A stretch of 64,000 bases of DNA from a bacterium (GTDB lineage Bacteria; Hinthialibacterota; Hinthialibacteria; OLB16). Positions 18,611 to 26,884 of the stretch are shown one piece after another. Below the pieces are notes generated by a model, which was not told the origin of the DNA, did not search any database, and worked only from the letters and a program-made list of their open reading frames with translations. The stretch is taken from contig JAJVIK010000016.1 of the NCBI GenBank assembly GCA_022072055.1, positions 80,191 to 144,190 on the forward strand, written 5' to 3'. Position 1 is the stretch's first letter, and each line of letters opens with the position of its first letter. Made by a program: the position numbers and the translations under genes.

Positions 18611-21600
18611 CTACTTCATCTCAAGCAAGAGCAGCAGCAGATCCCTCGCATTGCAGATGCTGTCGTCGTCGAAATCCCCCACGAGTTTCCCCGGAGGCTG
18701 CTCAACACTCCCCCAATGGTGGGTGAAGAGAAAGAGGTCCGAAACGGTGATCAGGGAGTCCCCGTCCAGGTCATAAGGCTCCTGCCCCAAGGTGGGGGTT
18801 GGAGTCGGAGTGGAGGGGAGCGTGGGAGTGGCCGAGGGCGTTGGGGTTCGGGTGGGTTCGGGGACCCTGGCCGGGAAGGTCCATGTCCGCGAGTTGTTGG
18901 CCGGATTCGGATCGCGGCCTCCCGAAACGACCATCTCGCCTCGAAGAACATAGTCTCCTGGAACCGGCGCCTCGAAGCTGCCGGATAGGATGGCGGTCTC
19001 GAAGGCCTCGAGGGAATAGGCTTGGGTCGCCAGCAGAATCTCCGCTTTCGCCGGAGTATCCAGATAGAGGGACAGTGTCATGTGAGTCGGGGCGCCATCA
19101 TTGCGAACAGACACATCCACCCCATGACGCGCCCCCAGAACGAGCGCCTCGAGCCCCGGGTGCGAAGGGTTGCTTCCGGGGCCTCGAACACGGAGCGAGG
19201 ACTCACCCAGCGCGAAATCGAACTGGGAACCGGTCGCCACCAGGATATGAACCGAGGCCGTGCCTTCCGCATGAGCGGAATCCGTGGCGTGGAACACCAG
19301 ATTATGAGCACCGGGACTCAGGACAACCCCTTGAACACGATTCCCTGTCGCGAGGAACCCATCCACGGAGGAAGTCCACCACCCATCCACCAGGGCTTGA
19401 TCGTCGAGGTCGTATCCGGTTCCGTAAAGCGGCCAAGCGAAACCCAGAGGCGCCTGGTCGCCGGTTTGAGGAGAGAGGATGCGGACCGAAGGCGGGCGGT
19501 TCGGGAGGCGCAGGCCATCCACGCGCGAGTCGCTGGTCTGGAGGCCATCGGTGGACTGCAAGCGCAGGGAGATGTTCTCTCCCGCTCGCAGGAACTCGGT
19601 GGAGAGTTCGATGGAGCTTCCATCGATGCACACGGCGACCGCCTGCCAGGTGCTTCCGCCATCCTCGCTGGCCAGCAGGTGATGCGTGAGCGGCGGCGCG
19701 GGCCCGGTGCGCTTGAGCGGACTCGGGGTGGAGCCGGCGGTCCAGGACACAGTCACAACCCCTCCCAAGGCGCTTCCCGGAGGGGGCTGAGCGAGTCCGT
19801 TTTCGACCGTTCCGCCGGGGAGGTATTCCAGGACCTTTTCGCCCGTTTCGACACTGACAAACTCGTAGCGGTCCACCACGGAATTGGCGATCACGAAGGT
19901 GGCCCACCAGAGGTCGTACCGCTCCTCGGTGGGGCCGACATTCGGGATCAGTTGAAAGGCCTGGAAGTCGTAACGGTTCCCATCGGACGCGTATCCTCGG
20001 AACTCATATTGACCGGAGACCTGTTGCGGGGGATCCGCCACCTCGAAGTAATCCTGGTTTCCGCGGTTGATCGGCGCGGCGTGAAGCGTGCCCGGCACAA
20101 ACCGGTAATGGACCTCCTCGGTTCCCTCGCCGATCTTCTCCACCATGGCGCGAACAAAAAGGGTCCGCATCCCAACCGGTAGTTCGCCTTTGGCCGTCTC
20201 GGTCGCTTGTTTGGGGACATTCAAGCGGCCTTGAAAGTCCGACCGAAACCTGTCCAGGGTGGAGGAGATCGGCCAGACCGGAACATCCTGTGCGCCCATC
20301 ACGTCGATCCAGCCTTGGTTCGAGAACCAGGTATGAGTCTGCGCGGGCATGTGGCGAATCCGCCCCACATCCCCGGAGAACCCCGGAACATGGCCGTCCT
20401 CTGTCTTGAACAGGGTGACCCCGCGAACCTCGAGCCCATCGGGCGGATGGGCGTCATACTGCTCCGTGCCGGTGTGTAACCCGATGGCGTGTCCCATTTC
20501 GTGGATGGCGGCTGTCGGCTTGTCGGCATCCACCAGGAGGATCCCGCGATCAATCGCGACATTGGCGCCATCGATGCCCTCCCCCAGGCCATTGTGCGGG
20601 ACAACGCCCACCACGAAGTCGAGTCTTGCCTCGGGACGGTCTCCGATCCATGCCGCGACATTCATCATCGTTCGCGCGGACGCCAGCAGGCTGGCCAGGC
20701 CCGCGGTCAGCGAATACGTTCCAATCCAGGCGAAGTTGGAGATCAGACCGGTATAGGTGATGGGAGCCGCGGCCACAAAGTGGATCTCGCTATCCGAGAT
20801 CGGAAACATGGCGGGCATGAGGTTCGAGAGTTCCTGAACCATCGCCGCCGCGGGAGGCGCGGGGGTCCCGGTGAAGCCATAGAGGTAGAGGCGGATGGGT
20901 TGCACCACGATGTTCAAGTCCCGATCCGGCGCGGGAAGCACCGGGTAGTTCGTGGTCTCCCACAACATGCGCGGGGGTTCCTTGGCGGAGTATCCCTTGA
21001 CACCGCCCAGGTCGGCCATCAAACGCAGCCCGCTAATGGCGCTTGACTGAGGGGGAATGATGAAGTTCACGGTGGATTCGGCGCGGACAATGTCGGAGTC
21101 GGAGCCATAGTCCGCAAGGTCGCGATGAAGCTCCATCGAGGGACGAGTGGGTTCGACACGCTCGCCGTTTACCTCGAGGTACACCTTCACGCCGGAGAGC
21201 GTGGGTTCGGAGCAGGCCACATCGGCGCACAGAACCGATTCCCGCCCGGCGACAATCGGCGTGAGAAAGCTCGAATGAGAAATCGTGTTCTGTCCAAGCA
21301 GCACTCCCGCCGACCAGACCGAGGGCGGGACCTCCTTGTCTTTGCGCGCCGGGGGCCCCTTTTCAACGTGGGGCGCAATCTCGACAGCCGGGCCGAGCGT
21401 CTGACCCTGGAAGCCCATGAGCACCGAGGCGCCCCGATCCTTGAGGAAGAGCCGCTCCGGATTGGTGTCCCAATAGATCCGGGTGGGCCCGCCTTGGTCG
21501 CCGTAGTAATTCGCTCCGATCTGAATCTTGGCGTTCGGTTTCTGGCCATAAATGGGGACAAAGATCGCGGTTCGCCCCATGAAATAGTTGCTTTCGATCA

Positions 21601-22729
21601 CTGGGGCCGGCTCCGCCTGGGTCAGCCAGGCCAGGCCATCAAAGAGGAGGTACTCCAGGAAGATGTTGCCCCGGAAGGTCGGCCCTGTGCGGTCCAGGAG
21701 CCAGACCACTTTGGCAAACTCGCAATCCTCAAACAGGCACTCCGAATTCATCATCCCCTCGACACGGGGCGATCCTCGGAAGAAGCACCCGCGAAACCGA
21801 GCGGAGCCGTCATCCTTGTCGATGTTGACCGTCGGACCGGAAGGGAAGATGCAGTCGTTAAACCGGAGCTCATCTCCCGTCCGGATATAGATGTTCTCAT
21901 TGGGGAGAGTGCAGTCCTCGAACCAGACCTGGGAATCATCCAGCAGATCCCAAAGGTTAATGGTCACTGTCGAATCCAGGATGTGGACACTACCCATGGG
22001 GGGGATCATGTGGAGATTGAGAAGGTCAATGGCGCTCAGGGTCGCATCCGCGGCGACCACCGTGATGCTGGTTCCGCCGGCGATGGACGAGCCCGCCCCC
22101 TCCAGGATGTAGTAGCCGTCGGGGGGCGCCGAAAGCGCAACCGGATTCGCGAAGACAATCCGGACCGGGTCGTTCCGGTCGAACCGCGCCGATTCATAAA
22201 GGAGCTCGCCCATCACCCGAATCACTCCCCCGCTATAGGTGTACCCCCCAAGGTCAAGGGAGAGTCCCTCGGGGACCACCACATACCCGCAGCCGACCGG
22301 ATTGGGCGAATCCGTTTGGATGACCTCATCGAAAAGCAGGGTTCCTGCGATCAGGCTTTCGTGGATCATCACGGACTGCTGAACCTGGACCAGTTCACCC
22401 CCATTTTGTTTCTTGGCAACGATTCGGAAGACGTGCTCCTCTGCAGCGAGCGAATCGACCCGGGTCTGGCCGTTGAAGGTGATTCCGGAATCGGGTGGAA
22501 CCGGACTCTCACGAATGACCCGTGCACTGCCGCCGCCTTGGACCTCAATCCGAATCTGGATGAACTTCTCCTCGTTCGGGGTGGCAGGGTCGTTGGCGAT
22601 GTAGGCCTCGTAAGTGAGGTGACAGTTGCCGAGTCCGGCGTACGGGATCGAGATCTGAGCGGCCTGAGCCGACAGCGTGATGAAGAGCGGGAACAGCGGG
22701 ATGAAGATGCGGGTGAGTCTGAGATTCAC
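18611..22729 (-). CDS. Giant exported protein: beta-helix, metzincin-type protease motif, dockerin-like C-terminus
   Basis: 1372 residues from a GTG at 22729 with AAGGAGG 5-6 nt upstream. A signal peptide (IFIPLFPLFITLSAQA) is followed by a region rich in short strands (about 80-430: SIAGGTSITVV, FEDCTLPNENIYIR, RFRGCFFRGSPRV), which reads as a right-handed parallel beta-helix. Near 750 lies HEMGHAIGLHTG, fitting the HExxHxxGxxH zinc motif of metzincin proteases. Further on are Ig/CARDB-like beta domains. The end has a TP-rich linker (TPTPSATPTLPSTPTPTPT) and two calcium-loop repeats (DLDGDSLITVSDLFLF and DFDDDSICNARDLLLLL) like a dockerin. It is probably a secreted, possibly surface-docked, protease. 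Confidence 0.85.
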   Translation of the reverse strand: MNLRLTRIFIPLFPLFITLSAQAAQISIPYAGLGNCHLTYEAYIANDPATPNEEKFIQIRIEVQGGGSARVIRESPVPPDSGITFNGQTRVDSLAAEEHVFRIVAKKQNGGELVQVQQSVMIHESLIAGTLLFDEVIQTDSPNPVGCGYVVVPEGLSLDLGGYTYSGGVIRVMGELLYESARFDRNDPVRIVFANPVALSAPPDGYYILEGAGSSIAGGTSITVVAADATLSAIDLLNLHMIPPMGSVHILDSTVTINLWDLLDDSQVWFEDCTLPNENIYIRTGDELRFNDCIFPSGPTVNIDKDDGSARFRGCFFRGSPRVEGMMNSECLFEDCEFAKVVWLLDRTGPTFRGNIFLEYLLFDGLAWLTQAEPAPVIESNYFMGRTAIFVPIYGQKPNAKIQIGANYYGDQGGPTRIYWDTNPERLFLKDRGASVLMGFQGQTLGPAVEIAPHVEKGPPARKDKEVPPSVWSAGVLLGQNTISHSSFLTPIVAGRESVLCADVACSEPTLSGVKVYLEVNGERVEPTRPSMELHRDLADYGSDSDIVRAESTVNFIIPPQSSAISGLRLMADLGGVKGYSAKEPPRMLWETTNYPVLPAPDRDLNIVVQPIRLYLYGFTGTPAPPAAAMVQELSNLMPAMFPISDSEIHFVAAAPITYTGLISNFAWIGTYSLTAGLASLLASARTMMNVAAWIGDRPEARLDFVVGVVPHNGLGEGIDGANVAIDRGILLVDADKPTAAIHEMGHAIGLHTGTEQYDAHPPDGLEVRGVTLFKTEDGHVPGFSGDVGRIRHMPAQTHTWFSNQGWIDVMGAQDVPVWPISSTLDRFRSDFQGRLNVPKQATETAKGELPVGMRTLFVRAMVEKIGEGTEEVHYRFVPGTLHAAPINRGNQDYFEVADPPQQVSGQYEFRGYASDGNRYDFQAFQLIPNVGPTEERYDLWWATFVIANSVVDRYEFVSVETGEKVLEYLPGGTVENGLAQPPPGSALGGVVTVSWTAGSTPSPLKRTGPAPPLTHHLLASEDGGSTWQAVAVCIDGSSIELSTEFLRAGENISLRLQSTDGLQTSDSRVDGLRLPNRPPSVRILSPQTGDQAPLGFAWPLYGTGYDLDDQALVDGWWTSSVDGFLATGNRVQGVVLSPGAHNLVFHATDSAHAEGTASVHILVATGSQFDFALGESSLRVRGPGSNPSHPGLEALVLGARHGVDVSVRNDGAPTHMTLSLYLDTPAKAEILLATQAYSLEAFETAILSGSFEAPVPGDYVLRGEMVVSGGRDPNPANNSRTWTFPARVPEPTRTPTPSATPTLPSTPTPTPTLGQEPYDLDGDSLITVSDLFLFTHHWGSVEQPPGKLVGDFDDDSICNARDLLLLLLEMK

Positions 22730-22927
22730 GGGAGCCTCCTTGCGAGCAGAGGGAATCTCGTACTGATATGCTAGTATACACCCGCGCCTTGGCCGCTGGA
22801 AACCTCAAAAGATGGGGGATTGGATCCCGACGGATCTCCACAACCGGAGGGAAGATGAAGCAAGATCCGGCGCGACCGACCCCCGAGGGGTTGTCGCCAC
22901 CGCCAGACAAGTAAGGACCCACCCGTC

Positions 22928-24016
22928 ATGCCCCCGAGAATTTTCCCTGCAATGGGCTTTTTGATCATCGGCCTGTGTGTCCCGCCGTTGGCGGAGGCCT
23001 GCACGGTGTTCGCCGGAATCCAAGGCGGGCGAGTCCTTTTCGGGAATAACGAGGACTGGCTCGACTGCAACGCGCGGGTGCAGTTTCTCCCCGCCGAAAA
23101 CGGAAAGCACGGCGTGGTCTATGTCGGATTTCGGATCGGGGGTCCGCAGGGGGGCATGAACGATCAGGGCCTGTGCTTCGATTTCGCCGAAGTCCCAACC
23201 CAGGAGCTCCCTCCGCCCAACGGGAAACCCGTGTTCGTCGGGAATCTGCTCCACAAGATTCTGCGCGAGTGTGGGACAGTCGCCGAGGCGCTGGCGGTTC
23301 ATGAGCAGTACCATTGGCCGCTCCTGGCCCGCTGCCAGGCGCTGCTTTGTGATCGAACGGGCGCGGCGGTGATCCTCTCCGCGCGACCGCCGATTCACCG
23401 GGAAGGGGTCAGTTTGATCATCCCCAACCCGCGTCTCGATCCGATGGGCCTCGGCGAGGGCACCCCGGCCTTCGAGCGCTTTCGGCTCGCGGATGAGAGA
23501 TTGGAGTTGCCGGAGGCAGGCTCGCCCGACGGGGTCGCGAAGATCCTCGCGGCGGTTCATCAGGAAACGCTGCCGACCCAATACTCCTGTGTCTATGATC
23601 CGGCCGCTCGAGAGATGCGCCTTTACCATTTTCATGATTTCACGGCAGCGCGCTCTTTCAAGCTGGAAGAGGAGTTGACCAAGGGAGAGCGGACCTTCGC
23701 GATGAACGAGCTCTTCCCGAAATCGATTGCGTCGACGGTCTATGCGGAGCGGCACGCGGAGCTGCTGGCCGCTCAGACGGACGAGAGAGCGCGCGCGGCT
23801 TCGGTGAAGGTTGCCGAAATGCTTATGGCGCTTTCGGATCGAGACGGGGACTCGAAACTGCGCGAAGAGGAACTGTATGAATTTGTCTGCTTCGATCCGC
23901 GTGACCGGTCCGAGCTGCTCGAGCGGTTTGATTCGGATGGGGATCGGCATATGACCCTCTCGGAGCTTGCCGAGGCTCTGCGCGCGTGGCTTCCGGTCTC
24001 CAAACTTGTGGAATAG
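22928..24016 (+). CDS. Exported Ntn-type hydrolase with two C-terminal EF-hands
   Basis: 362 residues. The signal peptide ends in PLAEA-C25TVFAG, so cleavage would expose Cys25 as the N-terminal nucleophile of a choloylglycine/linear amide hydrolase-like Ntn fold. GRVLFGNNEDW, with its Asn-Glu-Asp, and GMNDQGLCFDF agree with this superfamily, which cuts linear C-N amide bonds. Two EF-hand loops follow at 304-315 (DRDGDSKLREEE) and 335-346 (DSDGDRHMTLSE). The fusion of signal-cleavage-activated Ntn hydrolase with EF-hands is unusual. AAGGA is 11 nt upstream of the start, which is slightly long. It converges on the next gene with only 7 nt between stops. Confidence 0.82.
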   Translation: MPPRIFPAMGFLIIGLCVPPLAEACTVFAGIQGGRVLFGNNEDWLDCNARVQFLPAENGKHGVVYVGFRIGGPQGGMNDQGLCFDFAEVPTQELPPPNGKPVFVGNLLHKILRECGTVAEALAVHEQYHWPLLARCQALLCDRTGAAVILSARPPIHREGVSLIIPNPRLDPMGLGEGTPAFERFRLADERLELPEAGSPDGVAKILAAVHQETLPTQYSCVYDPAAREMRLYHFHDFTAARSFKLEEELTKGERTFAMNELFPKSIASTVYAERHAELLAAQTDERARAASVKVAEMLMALSDRDGDSKLREEELYEFVCFDPRDRSELLERFDSDGDRHMTLSELAEALRAWLPVSKLVE

Positions 24017-24023
24017 CGCGCGG

Positions 24024-24737
24024 CTACCACTTCTGGAGTCCGCGCTTGTCCACTGTCTGGCGCATCATCCCCGCCTCAATCAGTTCGGGCTGGGTGTAAC
24101 CCGCCGTGCGAATCTGGTTATCGTTATATCCGAAGCTCTGCATCTGCCGGATGGAAAAACCCTCGCGGCGCATGTCGCGGGCCGCGAAACCGGCCGCGCG
24201 CAGCTCGCTCCCATCGAAATGGCGGCGAAGCTCTCCGATGGTGAAGCCCGCGTTTTTCAACTCATAGGCGCTGTACACGGTGGCCAGCTCATGGAGGGTG
24301 AACCCCGCGCGCGCCGCGACACGGGCGTCGATCCCCTCCTGTTTCACATGGTGGATGACATAACCGAGGGCATGAAGCTGCTGCGCGTCGAGGGTTTCGA
24401 TCAGTTCGGCAAGGGGCTTTCCCCCGGCGCGCGGGCGTGGCGGGGTTGCGGGGCGCAGTTGGGTTCGGGGAAGCGCCTCCGGTTCGGGGCGTCCCCCGGC
24501 CGGAGAGGGCTTTTTCGGGAGATACCCCAGGAGCTCAAGCGCCTCGCGACCGTATCCCAAGCGCTGCATCCCCTCCTGGGTGTAGCCGAGGTCGGCCAGG
24601 GTGGCGGCGGTGAGTCTTTTGGCGACAAGACGCTGGGGTGCGTTCACACTCTCGGTGATGAGTGTGTACAGCCCACGATACCCGCCGGGGATCCCCAACG
24701 CCCGGCAACGCCAGTCGCGGTCGTCCTGGGGTGGCAT
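24024..24737 (-). CDS. Protein of repeated ELxxAGF-type helical units
   Basis: 237 residues. The N-terminal half includes LADLGYTQEGMQRLGYGREALELLGY and a Pro-rich linker. The C-terminal half is a run of about 18-residue units: ARAGFTLHELATVYSAYELKNAG, FTIGELRRHFDGSELRAAG, FAARDMRREG, FSIRQMQSFG, YNDNQIRTAG, YTQPELIEAG. Similar AGF[ST]-x-x-E-L tandem helices occur in scattered, function-unknown proteins and may form a solenoid. No signal peptide or enzyme motif. No ribosome binding site stands out. The product is cytoplasmic by composition, and the role is unknown. Confidence 0.72.
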   Translation of the reverse strand: MPPQDDRDWRCRALGIPGGYRGLYTLITESVNAPQRLVAKRLTAATLADLGYTQEGMQRLGYGREALELLGYLPKKPSPAGGRPEPEALPRTQLRPATPPRPRAGGKPLAELIETLDAQQLHALGYVIHHVKQEGIDARVAARAGFTLHELATVYSAYELKNAGFTIGELRRHFDGSELRAAGFAARDMRREGFSIRQMQSFGYNDNQIRTAGYTQPELIEAGMMRQTVDKRGLQKW

Positions 24738-25073
24738 GGTTGAAGCTTAACGCCGGGGGGATGGGGGGGGAAGGCCACTAAAGGCAGGACCCACTCAATT
24801 ATCGATATGCCTCCCGTCTTTGCGCGCGCAAGTCGCGGTCGAACGCCTTGGCAAACTGGAGCTCATAGGACCCCATCTTCGCCAAGACCTCAACAACCTA
24901 CCTCCTCCTGGAATGGCGTCCACTGCCCATTTTCCTTCCCAACACCCTTCCCCCTCCACCCCGGCGAGCGGGTTCCGGGATCCCCTTCGCGGCGAGGATG
25001 CGTGGGTCTTGGCCCGCCGAAGATGAATAAAGATTCTTGTACTCACAGTTGGTTCCTTCTATCCTCATGTTCC
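24738..25073. other. Divergent intergenic region before the CARF regulator
   Basis: 336 nt with no supported gene. The frame of the downstream regulator stays open through part of it, but the sequence translates to Pro/Ser/Arg-rich low-complexity protein that does not look real. The last 40 nt carry a plausible sigma-70 promoter. Confidence 0.5.
25037..25065 (+). promoter_or_regulatory. Possible sigma-70 promoter of the CARF regulator
   Basis: TTGTAC (25037-25042), a 17-nt spacer and TATCCT (25060-25065) lie just before the ATG at 25074. The spacing would leave almost no leader, fitting the lack of a ribosome binding site there. This is a modest match only. Confidence 0.35.
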
Positions 25074-26591
25074 ATGAATCGGCGCCTCCTGTTTGCCTGG
25101 ATCGGCGCAACCGACCTCAGGGCGGCTTCCGGGGTCAAGGAAGTGGGACTTGGGCCGATCGCCCAGGCGGTCACGGGCCGGGATTACGATCAGATTGTCC
25201 TTCTCTGCGATTACCCCTTGAAGGAGGGAAAGTCGTACGTCGCCTGGCTCTCGGGCCAAACCAAGACCAAGATCACCCTGCAACGGGTGACCCTCTCCGG
25301 CCCGACTCACTTCGGCGAGATCTATGAGAATGCCGTTGGGGTGCTCCAGGAATCTTTGCAGGGAATGGGGGCACAGTTCGAGCTCACCTTTCACTTAAGC
25401 CCCGGAACTCCGGCCATGGCTGCGGTCTGGATCATTCTTTCCAAAACTCGGTTCCCCGCTGAGCTGATCGAATCCTCGAGGGAGCATGGGGTCCGGACTG
25501 CCTCAGTCCCCTTCGACCTCTCCGCCGAATACCTTCCAGACCTCCTCCGAAAGCCGGATGAGCAACTCCGGAGCCTATCCGAGGGTCTCCCTCCGGAGGC
25601 GCCCGAATTCTCCGACATTGTCCATCGGTGTGAGAGCATGCGCCGTGTGATCGCTCGCGCCCGCAGAGTAGCACCTCGCAACGTGCCGGTTTTGATCCTC
25701 GGAGAGAGCGGGACGGGGAAGGAGCTTCTGGCGCGAGCCATCCATGACACCAGCCCACGCAGGGACCGCCCCTTCATCGCGGTCAATTGTGGCGCAATCC
25801 CTCCAAACCTTGTCGAGTCTCAGTTTTTCGGTCATGAAAAGGGGGCTTTCACGGGAGCGGACAGAGCCAAGCGAGGATTTGTCGAGGAAGCATCCGAGGG
25901 AACCCTTTTTCTGGATGAAGTGGGGGAGCTACCTCTCGATGCCCAAGTTCGATTCCTGCGCGTTCTTCAATCGGGGACCGTGACTCGTGTCGGGGCCTCA
26001 CGCGAGACTCCCGTGGATGTCCGTGTGATTGCCGCCACAAACCGCGACCTGTTTGTCGAGGTCCCGGCGGGCCGTTTTCGGGAAGACCTGTTCCAACGCC
26101 TGGCAGTAGCTATTCTGCAGCTCCCACCTCTTCGGGAACGGCAGGGAGATATCGGTCTCTTAATCGACCGTCTCCTCAACCAGGTGAACAACGAGGGCAT
26201 CGGGCAGCCGGGGTATCGGCACAAGACTCTTTCTGCTAGCGCAAGGTCTCTTCTACTCCGCCAGGAATGGCCGGGGAATGTGCGGGAGCTCTTGAACACC
26301 TTGCGACGGGCCTCAATCTGGTCCGGGGGCGCGGTGATCGAGGAGCCGGACATCCGGGACTCGATCCTGCCCATGGGCCGCCAGGAGCCGCGAGGTCTCC
26401 TCGACCGACCGCTTGGGGAGGGGCTGAATCTGCCCGAAATGATGGCGGAATTGGCCACTCACTATCTCAAGCGAGCCATGCAAGAATCGGGGGGGAACAA
26501 GACCAAGGCGGCCGAGCTGGTGGGGTTGCCGAGCTATCAGACACTGACCAATTGGCTGAGGCGGTATGGCCTGACCGAGATTCTGGCATGA
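25074..26591 (+). CDS. RtcR-like CARF-domain sigma-54 transcription activator
   Basis: 505 residues from the ATG at 25074; longer in-frame starts add only low-complexity sequence. Residues 1-160 form a Rossmann-like sensor: RRLLFAWIGATDL, YDQIVLLCDYP, and FELTFHLSPGTPAMAAVWIIL (102-122), which aligns in position with the HITTGTH-type strand of E. coli RtcR, a CARF domain. Residues 183-430 are a sigma-54 AAA+ domain: Walker A GESGTGKE (210-217), GAFTGA (257-262, contacts sigma-54), Walker B LFLDEVGE (278-285), WPGNVREL (399-406). A Fis-type HTH closes the protein (about 455-505). CARF domains bind cyclic oligoadenylates or related nucleotides; RtcR answers to RNA damage. No rtcA or rtcB is present. 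A sigma-54 promoter overlaps its stop codon and points at the ATPase/PLD genes. Confidence 0.9.
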   Translation: MNRRLLFAWIGATDLRAASGVKEVGLGPIAQAVTGRDYDQIVLLCDYPLKEGKSYVAWLSGQTKTKITLQRVTLSGPTHFGEIYENAVGVLQESLQGMGAQFELTFHLSPGTPAMAAVWIILSKTRFPAELIESSREHGVRTASVPFDLSAEYLPDLLRKPDEQLRSLSEGLPPEAPEFSDIVHRCESMRRVIARARRVAPRNVPVLILGESGTGKELLARAIHDTSPRRDRPFIAVNCGAIPPNLVESQFFGHEKGAFTGADRAKRGFVEEASEGTLFLDEVGELPLDAQVRFLRVLQSGTVTRVGASRETPVDVRVIAATNRDLFVEVPAGRFREDLFQRLAVAILQLPPLRERQGDIGLLIDRLLNQVNNEGIGQPGYRHKTLSASARSLLLRQEWPGNVRELLNTLRRASIWSGGAVIEEPDIRDSILPMGRQEPRGLLDRPLGEGLNLPEMMAELATHYLKRAMQESGGNKTKAAELVGLPSYQTLTNWLRRYGLTEILA

Positions 26592-26599
26592 CGGATGCT
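26584..26599 (+). promoter_or_regulatory. Sigma-54 (-24/-12) promoter upstream of the ATPase/PLD pair
   Basis: TGGCATG (26584-26590), 4 nt, ATGCT (26595-26599). This matches the consensus TGGCACG-N4-TTGCW at 10 of 12 informative positions and keeps the invariant GG and GC with exact 10-nt spacing. It overlaps the TGA of the sigma-54 activator gene and would start transcription near 26610. The co-location with an activator of this class is the main reason to trust it. Confidence 0.7.
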
Positions 26600-26884
26600 T
26601 CATATCGTAAACCGTAATCAGAACGATGAAGATGGAATTGACTGTTTGATTGGAGGCCGCTAGGCAAGATGGGTGGAACAAGTCGAGCGGGGAAAATCCG
26701 AGCGGGGGCTCGTCCTAAGTCGCATGGAGAGCGAATCGCGGCGGCCCTCCGCAGGGCGCGCAAGCTGGCCCCCGAGAAAAGAGCAGGTCAACTCAGGGCC
26801 GCGAGGAGAGGAGGTGCGAATAGCGCTGCTGGCGACAGGCCCGAAAACCCAATGGAGACTCCTCCGAGGACCATCCCCAGTGGG

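Noticed and set aside
24807..25073. Longer N-terminus for the CARF activator
   Set aside because: It is Pro/Ser/Arg low-complexity sequence without a binding site, and the CARF strand starts right after the ATG at 25074.
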